Part shown: positions 23,317 through 34,988 of the stretch, in pieces
How the letters are laid out: each line of letters opens with the position of its first letter
Position numbering within the stretch: position 1 is the first letter of the stretch
From: Garcia nutans
Taxonomy: Eukaryota > Streptophyta > Magnoliopsida > Malpighiales > Euphorbiaceae
Direction: 5' to 3'
DNA: 64,000 bases
Assembly (NCBI GenBank): GCA_947685225.1
Contig: CANTUV010000053.1
Span: 4,635,501-4,699,500, forward strand
The notes under the pieces: model-generated
Seen by the model: only the letters and a program-made list of their open reading frames with translations
Database searches by the model: none
Told to the model about the DNA's origin: nothing
Translations under genes and position numbers: made by a program

Positions 23317-24412
23317 AAGAGAAGTTGATTCCGTTGGTCTTTATATTATTCTATGTTTTCTTATCATGATATTATCCATTACATCATTTAGATTGCATCT
23401 TGTGCATGAGTTAGGATGCCCGTGTTACCCGTGTTGTGTTATGTAAGGGATACCATACTTTCACACAAGGTATGGAGATCGAGCATGGCATAACCACTCA
23501 TAGCCTTGTACCTTTTGGTATATACTTGCTATGGGAACCTAAGCCTTTCAACCTAAAGACTAAAGCTCATGTAATTGGCCTAGTTACTTTCCTTAGGTTT
23601 TACCCCCAAATGCTTGTTGTTTGACTATGGTTAATTTATCTTGGTTTAAATCATGGCTTATTTAGTTTGTTCTTTTTCTAATATGACCTAATTAAATTGT
23701 AAGCTCAAATAATTTTTTTCTCTAAATCCAAAAGCCCAAAACTATTTTCAAAATTTTTGAAATGGCCTTTGGACATAAAACTTTTCCAAACAAGTCAAAA
23801 AAATTATTTTCTCATGACTCAAATACAAAGTCCAAAATCCATTTTTTCTAAACTCTTTTTACAATGGGCTTAGAAAAAAAATTATTTTCACAACCTTTTT
23901 AAAAAGCTTATGAATATTTAGGTCAATTATGAAAATACTAAAAATCAATTACGAGCCTAGTTTATACTAAGAATTATTAATCATGGGCTTGTTTTTGGCA
24001 TGAATCATTAGTTACTTTTTCAAGTGAGAAATTTATTTATAATAAACCTCTTAATTTAGTTTTAATCCAATATAACATAAAAGCTACTTTAGTTTATTAG
24101 ATAGATTAAAGCCTCATTAATGGAAATTATCATGAACTAATTTTCATGTTTGAAAATATGACTATTGGATGAAACATCCGAGGGAATTATTCGAAAATAA
24201 AATATCCTATGTTGGTATTTTGTTAACCATATTCCTATGAAAAGAGACTCGCCATTCGTGTGTGAAAGTTATAAGGTTGGAATGGACGTTTTAGCTATCT
24301 TTGTTTATTATTTGTTCATACATGCATACATATATTTGCATCATATATCATTGATACTTTCTTGCTCACAGCTCTAGATTACAACAAATCAAAAGCCTAC
24401 GACAATCTAACC
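23317..24412 (+). other. Leader and gag start region of F
   Basis: AT-rich leader with no gene recognised. Near its end a frame reading ALDYNKSKAYDNLT runs into the B insertion and resumes in frame at 55038 as YAGDEESSSN, so gag coding begins before B. I see no convincing ATG. The last five bases (taacc) are one half of B's target duplication. Confidence 0.55.
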
Positions 24413-25156
24413 CGATGCAGAACCTCAAGATTATAAAGAATCTGAAACCCCAACAAACAAATTTAGTATACCAAGAACCCTAGCTGGTTGTTTATCCTAA
24501 TAAACCCCTAATTGACATGCAACTAGAAACGTAGATAATTGGACAGAATTAAAGAAAAAAACTAGAAAGAACACCACAAGTGTTACCTTGATAAGTTGAT
24601 TCCAATTCTTGATGCAACAAGAAGAAGAGAACCATCTCTTGATGAAATTCGGCCAAGACAAAATAATTGAATAATATGATCACCAAAACTGATGTCTTAC
24701 AACCCTAAATGAGATATAAATAGTTAAACACTAATTAGGGTTATTAAGTAGCATTTGGTTGGCTAATCAAATTTTAAGAAATAATAAAGTAAACAAAGTT
24801 CTAATTTAATACAAAACAAACAGGTCCCTTACTGATGCAAGAAAGGATCCCTTGAAGCTAGCAAGTGGACCAATCACTAGGAGCAAGGCAAAGAGATATC
24901 AAGCTAGTATGGCTTTGCATATTCAAGAAGAGATTTCCAAAGAGCTTCAAGAATTATCATTTAAGAAGATGGAGATAGAGCTTAAAGAAGGCACACCAAA
25001 GCTGATTATGATGCTTAGTGTGGAAGCTAAAGGCTAGCTAAAGAAAGGTCCATGGGGGGTTCATATAAAGCCTTGGGAAGTAATTTAAGGCCCATGGACA
25101 GCCCAAATAGTGTGGGGCGTTTCTTATATTGAAGGGATTAGTTTGGTTGTTTCCAT

Positions 25157-25345
25157 ACTTTATATTTTCCTTATTGGATTAGGATTACTTTATATTTTCC
25201 TTATTGGATTAGGATTACTTTATGTTTTCCTTATGCAATTAGGAATGTTTTCCTTATGCAATTAGGAATGTTTTCCTTATGCAATTAGGAATGTTTTTCC
25301 TTATGCAATTAGGAATGTTTTCCTTATACAATTAGGAATGTTTTA
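25157..25345 (+). repeat. Two minisatellites in A LTR U3
   Basis: Two copies of a unit with tatattttccttattggatt are followed by five copies of a 23-bp unit, gttttccttatgcaattagg plus aat. The 3' LTR has the same counts (31735-31925). J has more of the first unit and fewer of the second. Confidence 0.9.
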
Positions 25346-25384
25346 GTCTTAATTTTCCATATGCAATTAGGAATTTTGTAACCC

Positions 25385-25394
25385 TTATTTAAGG
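25385..25394 (+). promoter_or_regulatory. TATA-like box in A LTR
   Basis: TTATTTAAGG lies downstream of the minisatellites and about 320 bp before the LTR end. The same block is conserved in D and J. It is the likely core promoter, inferred by position. Confidence 0.5.
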
Positions 25395-25714
25395 GCACTA
25401 TTAGGCCAAATTTGACATACAACAATTAATAAAAATTTTTCGAATTCTTCTACAAGTTCTTCTTGTGAATTTTCGTGTGAGAGAGATTAGAGTGGATTCT
25501 TTAATTCTTTCTTTGCATCAAGAATTAGGTTTACTTATCAACAAGAGTTGTGGCGTTTTCCTTCTTCTTACCAACTAAATCCTTCAATCATAGTGAGTTC
25601 ACGTCTCTTTATAGGCGTTGGGTTCCTTAGGAGGTGATTATCAAGTTTCAAGGAGTTTTCTACCATTGTTATACGTTGGGTTTGCTGCCATCGTTGCTAA
25701 GGGTCCGCGTCATT

Positions 25715-25726
25715 TGGTATCAGAGC
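25715..25726 (+). other. Primer binding site of A
   Basis: TGGTATCAGAGC, two bases after the LTR end; initiator Met tRNA type. Confidence 0.93.
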
Positions 25727-26748
25727 CTTGCTACAAGGTAATTTTTATCTACTTTATCTTTCTTGGGTTTGTTAATTTAGGTCTTTTAAGTTTCTGCATT
25801 TTAGGGATCTTAGAGAGTCTAGTCTTTAATTTTTGAAAAAAAAAAAAGAGAGTCATATATCAAAATTCAAAAAAAATTCAAAAAAAATTCAAAAAGTCTA
25901 AAGATTGTTCAAAGAGTAATTCGAAAAGGAGTCTGATTGAATTTAAAAACCTAGGCCTTGCATCTGAAAAGATTAGGGTTCTTGAAAGAAAGAAAAAGCT
26001 AGAGTTTTTGTTCAAGTTTGATTTCGATTTGATCTTGAGTGAATCTGGGGTTGCGAATTAAATCCAGATTTCGAAAAGTCCTTGGGAGTAAATTAAGTCC
26101 CGAATCAAGGGGATAGTGAGAGGAAGCAAAAGAAAAAAAAAAGAGAGTACAAAACCACCTCAACAAAAAAATTGTTTGATATTCTTGCTATTTGGGTGCT
26201 GAGGATCAGATCTAGGTAGGTGAGAAGTAATAAAAGTTTTGGGCGAAAAATTCCACCTTTTGAGGGGCTTTTGGAATTCGAAAATCAGACCTTAATATTC
26301 ATATTATTTGAGTGTTTTAGGTGGGAATTAGAGTCTAGAAGCTAGCGTTTTGGGTAGAATTGATTAGGTCCATAAAGCAGCTTGCCAAGTGTGGGTTGTT
26401 TTTGATTCATTATATCCAAATTTGTCTTGTTTATTGGCTTCATTGTTTCTGATTTATTTATCTAGCTTTTAATTCCATTACATTGCTAAGTATCATTTGC
26501 TTGTGTCGATACTTGGTTTTATATCGTGTAGTGCAAATTACCTTGCATTGCCTCCGGATACTTGTCTTGTTTTCTATCTAGTTCTAGGATTTAGGTTCTA
26601 GTTTCTTGAACGACTTGATAATTGTTGGTTGGTGAGCTTGGTTCTGAAGTGCAATCAAGGAAGACAAGAAAAGTGAGGTAATTCTAAACACTTGAGTGAA
26701 TTTCGATTATTACTAATCTTGTTTCTTTGAGTTTGTTTGTTTGTTAAC
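25727..26748 (+). other. Leader of A with possible intron
   Basis: About 1 kb without a credible gene. A strong donor-like ACAAG/GTAATTTT lies at 25733-25744, just after the primer site. TACTAATCTTGTTTCTTTGAG (26711-26731) resembles a branch point plus acceptor and ends 17 bases before the gag ATG. A degenerate form of the GAGTGAAACACG motif sits near 26685. Confidence 0.55.
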
Positions 26749-29700
26749 ATGGCTGGAAAAGGAGAAGAGACTAGCAAAGAAGGAGCTATGGCCGAAAGCT
26801 TGGCTAGGCTTAATGAGACTTTGGCAGCAATGCTTGGTCGAATGGAGATGATGGATACTAGATTGCAAGAGAATGCAGCACGACAAGCACAACAAATTCA
26901 GCAAGTGCAACAAGGGCAGCCAGCCGCACATCCAAATCCTATAATGCGAGCTAGAAGAGTGCTTAGGAGAGAAGGGCAAGGAAATCTTGAAGCCCTAGAA
27001 GCAGCCGAAAGGGTAGAAGATGAAGATGAAGGTGGAAATCAACCTACCGCTGATGGTGACCTTACTTCCATCAAGATGAAGATTCCTTCCTTTGAAGGGA
27101 AGAACAATGCAGAAGAGTTCATAGAATGGGAGAGGAAAGTTGAGCAGATTTTTGAATGCCATAACTACACCAAAGAGAAGAAATCAGTTTTGGCAGCCGT
27201 AGAGTTCAAAGGGTATGCTACCTTTTGGTGGGATCAAATGAAAGCTAATAGAAGAGGGAAAGGTATGAGGCCTATTCCTGAATGGTCAACCTTGAAAGAA
27301 CTAATGAGGAGCCGATTTGTACCATCTCACTACATTCGGGATTTGTACAATCGACTAGCAAGACTAGTTCAAGATGGAAGAAGTGTGGAAGAGTACCACA
27401 AAGAGATGGAGATGATCATGGCTAGGGCAAATATTGATGTAGATGAAGACAAGAAGATGTCACGATTTCTTGGGGGATTGAATTTGAACATAGCCAATGA
27501 ATTGGAGATGTATGAATTCAACACAATGGAAGAGTTAGTTCAAAAGGCCATAAAGATAGAGAGAAGATTGAAGAATAAAGCTATTTCGAAAACTGGCTAC
27601 TCTAAAGCTAGTGGAAAATTTTCAAACTTCAAGGGTTCAAGTTCGAGTGGAGGTTCCTACAAAGGGGATTACAAGGGTTCTTTCCAAAAGAATTTTTCCT
27701 ACAATCCCAATTTCAAGAAGTCAAATAATGGGGATGCAAAAACAGCAAAGGAAACACCTTCTAGACCTACTCCAAGTAGGGAAATTAAATGCTACAAGTG
27801 TTTGGGAAGTGGACACATTGCTTCTCAATGTCCGAATAAGAGGGTGATGATTGCAACCCATGAAGGGGAAATTGAATCAGAATCTGAACATGAAGAAGAA
27901 GAGGAGGCCGAATGTGGTGATAGGGCCGAATATGATGAAGAGGCTTGGGAGAATCAAGTCTTAAATGCTGAACATGGAGAGATGCTTGTTACTAGAAGAG
28001 CCCTGAATATTCAAGTCAAGGAAGAAGGCTTGGATCAAAGGGAGAATCTTTTCCACTCTAGGTGTTTGGTGAATGGTAAGGTTTGTACACTTATCATTGA
28101 TGGTGGAAGTTGTACCAATGCTGCTAGTACTACAATGGTGGATAAATTGGGGTTAACTTGTTTTAAACATCCCAATCCTTACAAGTTGCAATGGTTCAAT
28201 GACGCTGGGGAAGTAAAAGTGTTGAAGCAAGTCAAGGTACCATTCTCCATTGGGTGGTATAAAGATGAGGTTTTGTGTGATGTAGTGCCAATGCAAGCTG
28301 GACATTTGCTATTAGGAAGACCATGGCAGCATGATAGAAGGGCACAACATGATGGCTTTTCTAATAAGTATACCTTTACTTATGAAGGAAAGAAGGTTGT
28401 TCTAGCACCATTATCACCTCAAGAGGTGTATGAAGATCAGAAGAGGATGCTAGAGAGGGAGAAAGAAGTTTCAGCCAACATGAACCAAGGGGGTTCAAAT
28501 TTGGCCAATGATGTTTCTTTAACACCCAAGGGTAATTCTAAGGGTAGGGAAAGAGAAAATAATAAAGTGAATGAGTGCAGAAAGGGAAAAGAGGCTGAGA
28601 GTCAAAAGAAAGTAAGCAAACAAATAAATGGCCCATTGGTGAGAGAAAATAAGCAAGGAGAAAAAGCAAAACATACTTTTTATGCAAGAGCAAGAGAGAT
28701 AGATATAGGGCAGCCTGTACTCATTATTATGTATAAAGAATCGTTACTTGCTGACAGTAAAGAATCTCTTGATTCTTTACCTTCTAGTTTTGTGTCTTTG
28801 TTGCAGGATTTTGAGGATGTGTTTCCTGAAGACCTTCCTAGTGGTTTGCCACCATTAAGAGGGATTGAACATCAAATTAACTTCATACCCGGTTCTACAA
28901 TTCCAAACCGGCCAGCATATAGGAGCAATCCTATGGAGACAAAAGAGATGCAAAGACAAGTTGAAGAGCTTTTGGAGAAAGGCCTGGTTCGCGAGAGCCT
29001 TAGCCCTTGTGCCGTTCCAGTCTTATTAGTACCCAAGAAAGATGGTTCTTGGAGGATGTGTGTTGATTGTAGGGCTGTGAACAAGATTACTGTGAAGTAT
29101 AGACATCCCATTCCTAGACTTGATGACATGTTGGACGAATTGCATGGGGCAAAATATTTCACAAAGATTGATCTTATGAGTGGTTATCATCAAATTCGTA
29201 TGAAGCCTGGAGATGAATGGAAGACTGCCTTCAAAACGAAATATGGTTTGTATGAATGGTTAGTTATGCCTTTTGGTTTATCTAATGCACCTAGTACTTT
29301 CATGAGATTAATGAACCATGTTTTGAGAGCTTATTTAGGTAAGTTTGTGGTAGTTTACTTTGATGATATTCTGATTTATAGCAAAACTGAGGAAGAACAT
29401 GTTGAACATGTTAGGAAAATGCTTGAAATCCTTAGGGAGCAAAACCTTTATGCTAAGCTTAAGAAGTGTTCTTTTTGTCTAGATAGGGTTGTTTTTCTTG
29501 GTTTTGTTGTAAGTATGCAGGGAATTGAAGTTGATCAAGAGAAGGTGAAAGCTATCCAAGAGTGGCCGAATCCTTCAAGTGTGACAGAAGTGAGGAGTTT
29601 TCACGGATTGGCAAGCTTCTATAGGAGATTTGTCCCTAATTTCTCTACATTGGCAGCCCCCTTGACTAGCATAATCAAGAAAGAAGTGGGATTCGTTTGG

Positions 29701-31617
29701 GGCAAGGAGCAACAAGAAGCATTTGATGCTTTAAAAGAGAAGCTTTCTACTACACCCGTTTTAGCTTTACCTAACTTTGATTCTACTTTTGAAATTGAAT
29801 GTTATGCTTCTGGTGTAGGTATTGGAGCTGTTTTGATGCAAGAGAAGAAGCTCATTGCATACTTTAGTGAAAAGCTTAATGGAGCAAAGCTGAATTATTC
29901 AACTTATGACAAGGAGCTATATGCTTTGGTGAGAGCATTGGAAGTATGGGAGCATTATTTGCTGCCCAAGGAATTCGTGATCTATTTAGACCATGAATCA
30001 TTGAAGCATTTGAGAGGGCAAGGCAAGTTGAATAAAAGACATGCAAAATGGGTTATGAAGATTGAGAAGTTTCCTTATGTGATCAAATACAAGTAAGGTA
30101 AAGACAATGTAGTGGAAGATGCACTTTCAAGGAGGTACGCTTTACTTAATGTTTTGAGTACTAAATTGCTTGGATTTGAATGTATAAAGGACTTATATGT
30201 TGGTGATTCTGATTTTGGCAATGTTTATGATGCTTGTGAGCATGGTGCTTTTAATTCTTTCTATAGACATGATGGATTTTTGTTTAAAGGTTCGAAATTA
30301 TGCATGCCTAGATGTTCTATGAGAGATTTGCTAGTATTAGAATCACATTGTGGGGGTTTGATGGGGCATTTTGGAGTTGATAAGACTTTAGACATGCTAA
30401 ATGAACACTTTTATTGGCTGAATATGAAAAGGGATGTAATTCGGATTTGTAAGGCTTGTTTGGCTTGTAAGCAGGCTAAGTCTAAGTCTATGCCTCATGG
30501 TTTGTATATGCCATTACCCGTTCCTAGTTCTCCTTGGATGGACATTAGTATGGACTTTGTTTTAGGATTACCAAGGACTAAGAGGGGGAGAGATAGCATA
30601 TTTGTGGTTGTTGATAGGTTTAGTAAGATGGCACACTTTATCCCATGTCATAAGAGTGATGATGCTAGTTTAGTGGCCGAACTCTTCTTTAGGGAGGTGG
30701 TTCGAATTCATGGGATACCAAAATCCATAGTTTCTGATAGGGACACCAAGTTTTTATCTCACTTTTGGTGTGTGCTTTGGGGAAAGTTAGGTACCAAGTT
30801 GTTATTTTCCACCACTTGTCATCCTCAAACAGATGGACAAACAGAAGTAGTAAACAGAACTTTAGGTACCATGTTGAGAGCTTTAGTGGGTAAAAATTTG
30901 AGTTCTTGGGAAGATTGTTTGCCATTTATTGAGTTTGCTTATAATCGTGCTATTCATTCTTCTACAGGATATTCACCTTTTGAGCTTGTTTATGGTTTTA
31001 ACCCACTAACAGTTTTGGATCTTGTTTCTTTACCTTCTCATGAGCTTGTTAGTTTAGATGGTGAGAAGAAAGCTAAATTGGTGAAAGAGATGCATGAGAA
31101 AGCAAGGGCGAATATTGAGAAAAGGAACAAGAGATATGCTGATTCTGCAAATAGAGGGAGACGTGAGATGAAGTTTCAAGTAGGAGATTGGGTTTGGGTG
31201 CATTTTCGAAAAGAGAGGTTTCCTAACCAAAGGAAGAACAAGTTGCAAGCTAGAGGAGATGGCCCATTCCAAGTGCTGGAGAAGATTAATGACAATGCCT
31301 ACAAGATCGACTTACCAGGTACGTATAATATTAGTGCTACTTTCAATGTAAGTGATCTTTCTCCTTTTGATGATGCAGATTTGAGGACAAATCTTTTTGA
31401 AGAGGGGGAGAATGATGCAAGAAAGGATCCCTTGAAGCTAGCAAGTGGACCAATCACTAGGAGCAAGGCAAAGAGATATCAAGCTAGTATGGCTTTGCAT
31501 ATTCAAGAAGAGATTTCCAAAGAGCTTCAAGAATTATCATTTAAGAAGATGGAGATAGAGCTTAAAGAAGGCACACCAAAGCTGATTATGATGCTTAGTG
31601 TGGAAGCTAAAGGCTAG
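26749..31617 (+). pseudogene. Gag-pol of A, one stop codon
   Basis: I chose the ATG at 26749 (MAGKGEETSKE). The frame is 1,623 codons to TAG at 31615-31617, broken only by TAA at 30094-30096 (residue 1116), where relatives have glutamine. Domains: gag with FWWDQM; knuckle CYKCLGSGHIASQC at residues 348-361; retropepsin IIDGGS with D451; RT with VMPFGLSNAPSTF and YFDDILIYS at 870-878; RNase H; integrase with ESHCGGLMGHF...CKACLACK finger, SDRDTKFLSHFW and TDGQTEVVNRT; tail GPITRSKAKRYQ encoded in the 3' LTR. The first RNase H catalytic aspartate is tyrosine (CYAS at 1018-1021; C and E keep CDAS). So even with the stop read through, RNase H should be inactive. Gag, protease and RT look intact. 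Confidence 0.93.
31400..31412 (+). other. Polypurine tract of A
   Basis: AAGAGGGGGAGAA directly precedes the 3' LTR and is read through as polyprotein codons. Confidence 0.85.
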
Positions 31618-32291
31618 CTAAAGAAAGGTCCATGGGGGTTCATATAAAGCCTTGGGAAGTAATTTAAGGCCCATGGACAGCCCAAATAGTGTGGGGCGTT
31701 TCTTATATTGAAGGGATTAGTTTGGTTGTTTCCATACTTTATATTTTCCTTATTGGATTAGGATTACTTTATATTTTCCTTATTGGATTAGGATTACTTT
31801 ATGTTTTCCTTATGCAATTAGGAATGTTTTCCTTATGCAATTAGGAATGTTTTCCTTATGCAATTAGGAATGTTTTTCCTTATGCAATTAGGAATGTTTT
31901 CCTTATGCAATTAGGAATGTTTTAGTCTTAATTTTCCATATGCAATTAGGAATTTTGTAACCCTTATTTAAGGGCACTATTAGGCCAAATTTGACATACA
32001 GCAATTAATAAAAATTTTTCGAATTCTTCTACAAGTTCTTCTTGTGAATTTTCGTGTGAGAGAGATTAGAGTGGATTCTTTAATTCTTTCTTTGCATCAA
32101 GAATTAGGTTTACTTATCAACAAGAGTTGTGGCGTTTTCCTTCTTCTTACCAACTAAATCCTTCAATCATAGTGAGTTCGCGTCTCTTTATAGGCGTTGG
32201 GTTCCTTAGGAGGTGATTATCAAGTTTCAAGGAGTTCTCTACCATTGTTATACGTTGGGTTTGCTGCCATCGTTGCTAAGGGTCCGCGTCA
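31413..32291 (+). repeat. 3' LTR of A
   Basis: 879 bp. Gag-pol ends inside it, at 31617. Compared with the 5' LTR it lacks one G in ccatgggggg and has four substitutions, two of them near 32180-32240. Confidence 0.95.
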
Positions 32292-32474
32292 CTTACTTTT
32301 TAAATAAGCATAACTAGTGGGCCTTAATACATATTAAATAATAGGCCCATATACTTGGATTAAATTTATGGGTTGCTTCTCCTCTATATCCGTAGCGTCA
32401 AAGGCCTGCCCACCAAGTCTTTCTTCCATGAATCGCCTTAAAAAGCCTTGAAAGGCAGATTTGAGCTTCTTGGC

Positions 32475-34138
32475 CTACAACCTTGTAATTGGCCCATTTG
32501 GTAAAATGAGCTCCATGCCATGTTGGCCTCCTATGCTTGCTCCACTAGCCTTGCTCATACTGCCATCTTTGTTCACATCAATCCCTCCCTCCTCAAAAAG
32601 ATTCATCCTCAAATCTGGTTCCATATCAAAAGGAGAAAGATCAGAAACATTAAAGATTGCAGAAACTTGATACTCACTAGGCAAGTCAATTTTATAAGCA
32701 TTATCATTAATCTTTTTTAGCACTTGGAAAGGACCATCGCCTCTTGGATCCAACTTTGATTTTCTCATATTAGGAAACCTTTCCTTCCTTAAATGCTCCC
32801 ATACTCAATCACTAGGTTCAAAAGTAACAACTTTGTTCCCCCGATTGGCTTGACATGCATAATGCTCATTCTTCTTCTTAATGTGTTGTCTAGCCTTCTC
32901 ACGTATAGTCTTGACCAACTCAGCCTTCCTTTGTCCATCTAGTTTAGTAATCTCATGTAATGGCAAAGGAATTAAATCCATAGGAGTAAGAGGATTAAAC
33001 CCATACACAATTTCAAAAGGTGAGAATCCTGTGGAAGAATGCAAACTACGATTATAAGCAAATTCAACTAATGGAAGACACTCTTCCCATTTTCTCAAAT
33101 TCTTACCTACCACAGCATGCAATAAGGTCCGTAAAGTTCTATTCACCACTTCAGTTTGTTCATCAGTTTGTGGATGACAAGTGGTAGAAAATAATAACTT
33201 AGTACCCAATTTCCCCCACAAAACTCTCCAAAAGTGGCTCAAGAATTTAACATCACAATCAGAGACTATTTTCCTAGGTATTCCATGCAAACGCACAACA
33301 TCTCTAAAGAATAAATTAGCTATATTTGTTGCATCATCAGTTTTATGGCAAGATATGAAATGTGTCATTTTGCTAAATCTAACCACAACAACAAATATGC
33401 TCTCTATTTTTCTTTGTCCTAGGTAAACCTAACACAAAATCCATAGAAATGTCAACCCAAGGCTCATTAGGAATAGGTAGAGGTGTATACAATCCATGAG
33501 GCATAGATTTGGACTTAGCTTGCCTACATGCAATACATTTAGAACAAATTCTTTCAACATCCCTATGCATGTGTGGCCAATAAAAATGCTCAGAAAGTAT
33601 ATCCAAAGTCTTATGCACACTAAAATGACCCATCAATCCACCACTATGTGATTCACGCACAAGTAATTCCCTTAATGAACTTGCAGGTACACATAATTGA
33701 TTCCCACAAAATAAAAATTCATCATGCCTATAAAATCTTTGAAAAGCAGCATGTTCACAAGCAACATAGACATTACCAAAATCAGAATCTGTTGCATACA
33801 TATCTTTAAGTTGCTCAAATCCTAACATCTTAGAACTAAGTACAGTGATTAAAGCATACCTCCTTGATAATGCATCAACAACAACATTATCTTTACCTTG
33901 CTTGTAGTGGATCACGTAAGGAAATGTCTCAATAAATTCAACCCATTTTGCATGCCTCTTATTCAGTTTCCCTTGCCCTTTCAGGTGCATAAGTGACTCA
34001 TGGTCTGTATGGATCACAAATTCTTTTGGAAGCAAGTAATGTTGCCACACGTCTAGTGCTCTATCTAGGGCATATAACTCCTTGTCATAGGTAGAGTACT
34101 TTAATTGAGCTCCATTCAACTTCTCACTAAAATATGCT
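32475..34138 (-). pseudogene. RNase H-integrase of B, broken
   Basis: Minus-strand remains of B pol between its 3' LTR and the C insertion. RNase H keeps AYFSEKLNGAQLKYSTYDKE, TDHESL and VVDALSRR. The integrase HHCC finger (ESHSGGLMGHF through CSKCIACRQ), ISMDFVLGLP, SDCDVKFLSHFW and TDEQTEVVNRT are visible. Breaks: a frameshift near 33385 just after LGLPRTK, and TGG-to-TGA at 32805-32807 in the PSDWVW tail. The frame continues into the LTR to a stop at 32475. The polypurine tract (minus strand, GAGGAGGGAGGG, at 32581-32596) lies inside the coding region. Confidence 0.87.
32581..32597 (-). other. Polypurine tract of B
   Basis: The minus strand reads TTTGAGGAGGGAGGGAT just before the TGATGTGAAC start of B's 3' LTR. 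It fixes the LTR edge at 32580. Confidence 0.85.
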
Positions 34139-34143
34139 ATGGG

Positions 34144-34974
34144 TGATGAGGATTTGATTGCTAGCATACAACACCAAGGACCTGTTACTCGATAAATGGC
34201 AAGAAAACTTCAAGGATTAGTTTCCAAACATCTATATGTTCTCAATACAATTGGAACGTTAAGACTTGAAGAAAATAAGAGCAAAGAAGCTGTTTGGTTG
34301 CACGTGTCCAAATTGCAATCTACCCAAGAGGCCAATTGACCCAAAGGAGTTAGAATACATATTGGCATCCATCATTATACCTTTGGGAGCTAAATACATA
34401 CCATTCACGTACCATTGGATGCCCATATATTAAGAGTGGCTGAAACTCACATTGGGAGTCAAAGATGCCTTTTAAAAGCTAGTGGGAGACAAGCTATATG
34501 GCTGCCCATGCCTTTTAAAAGCTAGTGGGAGACAAGCTATATGGCTGCCCAATTTGTTTTATGTAACCACATCATTATATTTATATTTTTCCATCATTTC
34601 ACTTGTTTTATGCTTTCTTTAAGTCTTTAAAAATAGATGTAATGGCAGACATTGAACTTAGTGAATATTCTGAGTTTTCTCTCTATTTTTGAGAGCTTTG
34701 AGAGGTTTTTAGCCTTCTTGTGAGTTCTGGTTAGAACTTGCATGAATTCCTTGCAAAAATAACCAAGTTTGCTAGGTCTTAACTTATATTCAAGGTTTTT
34801 CCTTCACAAGTTGGGGTTGGGTCTTGAATCTTTGGTTTCCAGCCATATAGCTTCAGTTTTACATCACAAGTTGGTGTTGGGTTGAAGGTGCTGGTTGGTG
34901 TTCTTATGTTTTGGAAACGATCCGTAGCTTGAGCTTCCTTAGGAATTAAATCCCAGCAAGGCAGGCTCACATCA
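34144..34974 (+). repeat. 5' LTR of C
   Basis: Runs from TGATGAGGATTTG to CTCACATCA. It begins with the polyprotein tail (QGPVTR then TAA in place of the serine codon). Two 43-bp units lie at 34468-34553. The U5 differs from A's. Confidence 0.94.
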
Positions 34975-34976
34975 TT

Positions 34977-34988
34977 TGGTATCAGAGC
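34977..34988 (+). other. Primer binding site of C
   Basis: TGGTATCAGAGC, two bases after the LTR; initiator Met tRNA type. Confidence 0.93.

Larger units (their letters stand above)
24833..25712 (+). repeat. 5' LTR of A
   Basis: Runs from TGATGCAAGAAAGG to GCGTCA. Its first about 205 bases encode the polyprotein tail (LASGPITRSKAKRYQ and on to the stop) and here form an orphan 61-codon frame at 24852-25037. U3 minisatellites follow, then a TATA-like box, then a U5 region almost identical to that of D. Confidence 0.95.
24833..32291 (+). mobile_element. Young full-length CRM-like element A
   Basis: 7,459 bp with the perfect duplication CTTAC (24828-24832, 32292-32296). LTRs of 880 and 879 bp differ by four substitutions and one G by eye. 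Primer site, leader, one near-intact polyprotein frame and a polypurine tract are all present. It lies inside B's 3' LTR. J is a close relative in the same window. Confidence 0.95.
24413..32580 (-). repeat. 3' LTR of B, split by A
   Basis: About 704 bp once A and its duplicated CTTAC are removed. The end reads cgatgcagaacc, where the 5' LTR has tgatgcgaaacc, so the terminal T has mutated. It contains the polyprotein tail ending in NGPITR. It retains a 58-bp segment missing from the 5' LTR. Confidence 0.82.

Noticed and set aside
23436..23624. 62-codon frame in the leader of F
   Set aside because: Too short, no motif, and placed between primer site and gag of an old decayed element.
25157..25345. 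CRISPR-like regular repeats in LTRs (also 42050-42221 and 56111-56260)
   Set aside because: Units are directly tandem with no unique spacers, inside plant LTRs.
25715..25726. Possible tRNA gene ends at TGGTATCAGAGC sites
   Set aside because: These are primer binding sites next to LTR edges; no cloverleaf sequence surrounds them.
25618..25836. Frame starting MGSLGGDYQVSRS, also at 36397 and 62765
   Set aside because: It recurs because U5 is shared by A, D and J. It runs across the LTR end and primer site, so conservation is explained by the LTR.
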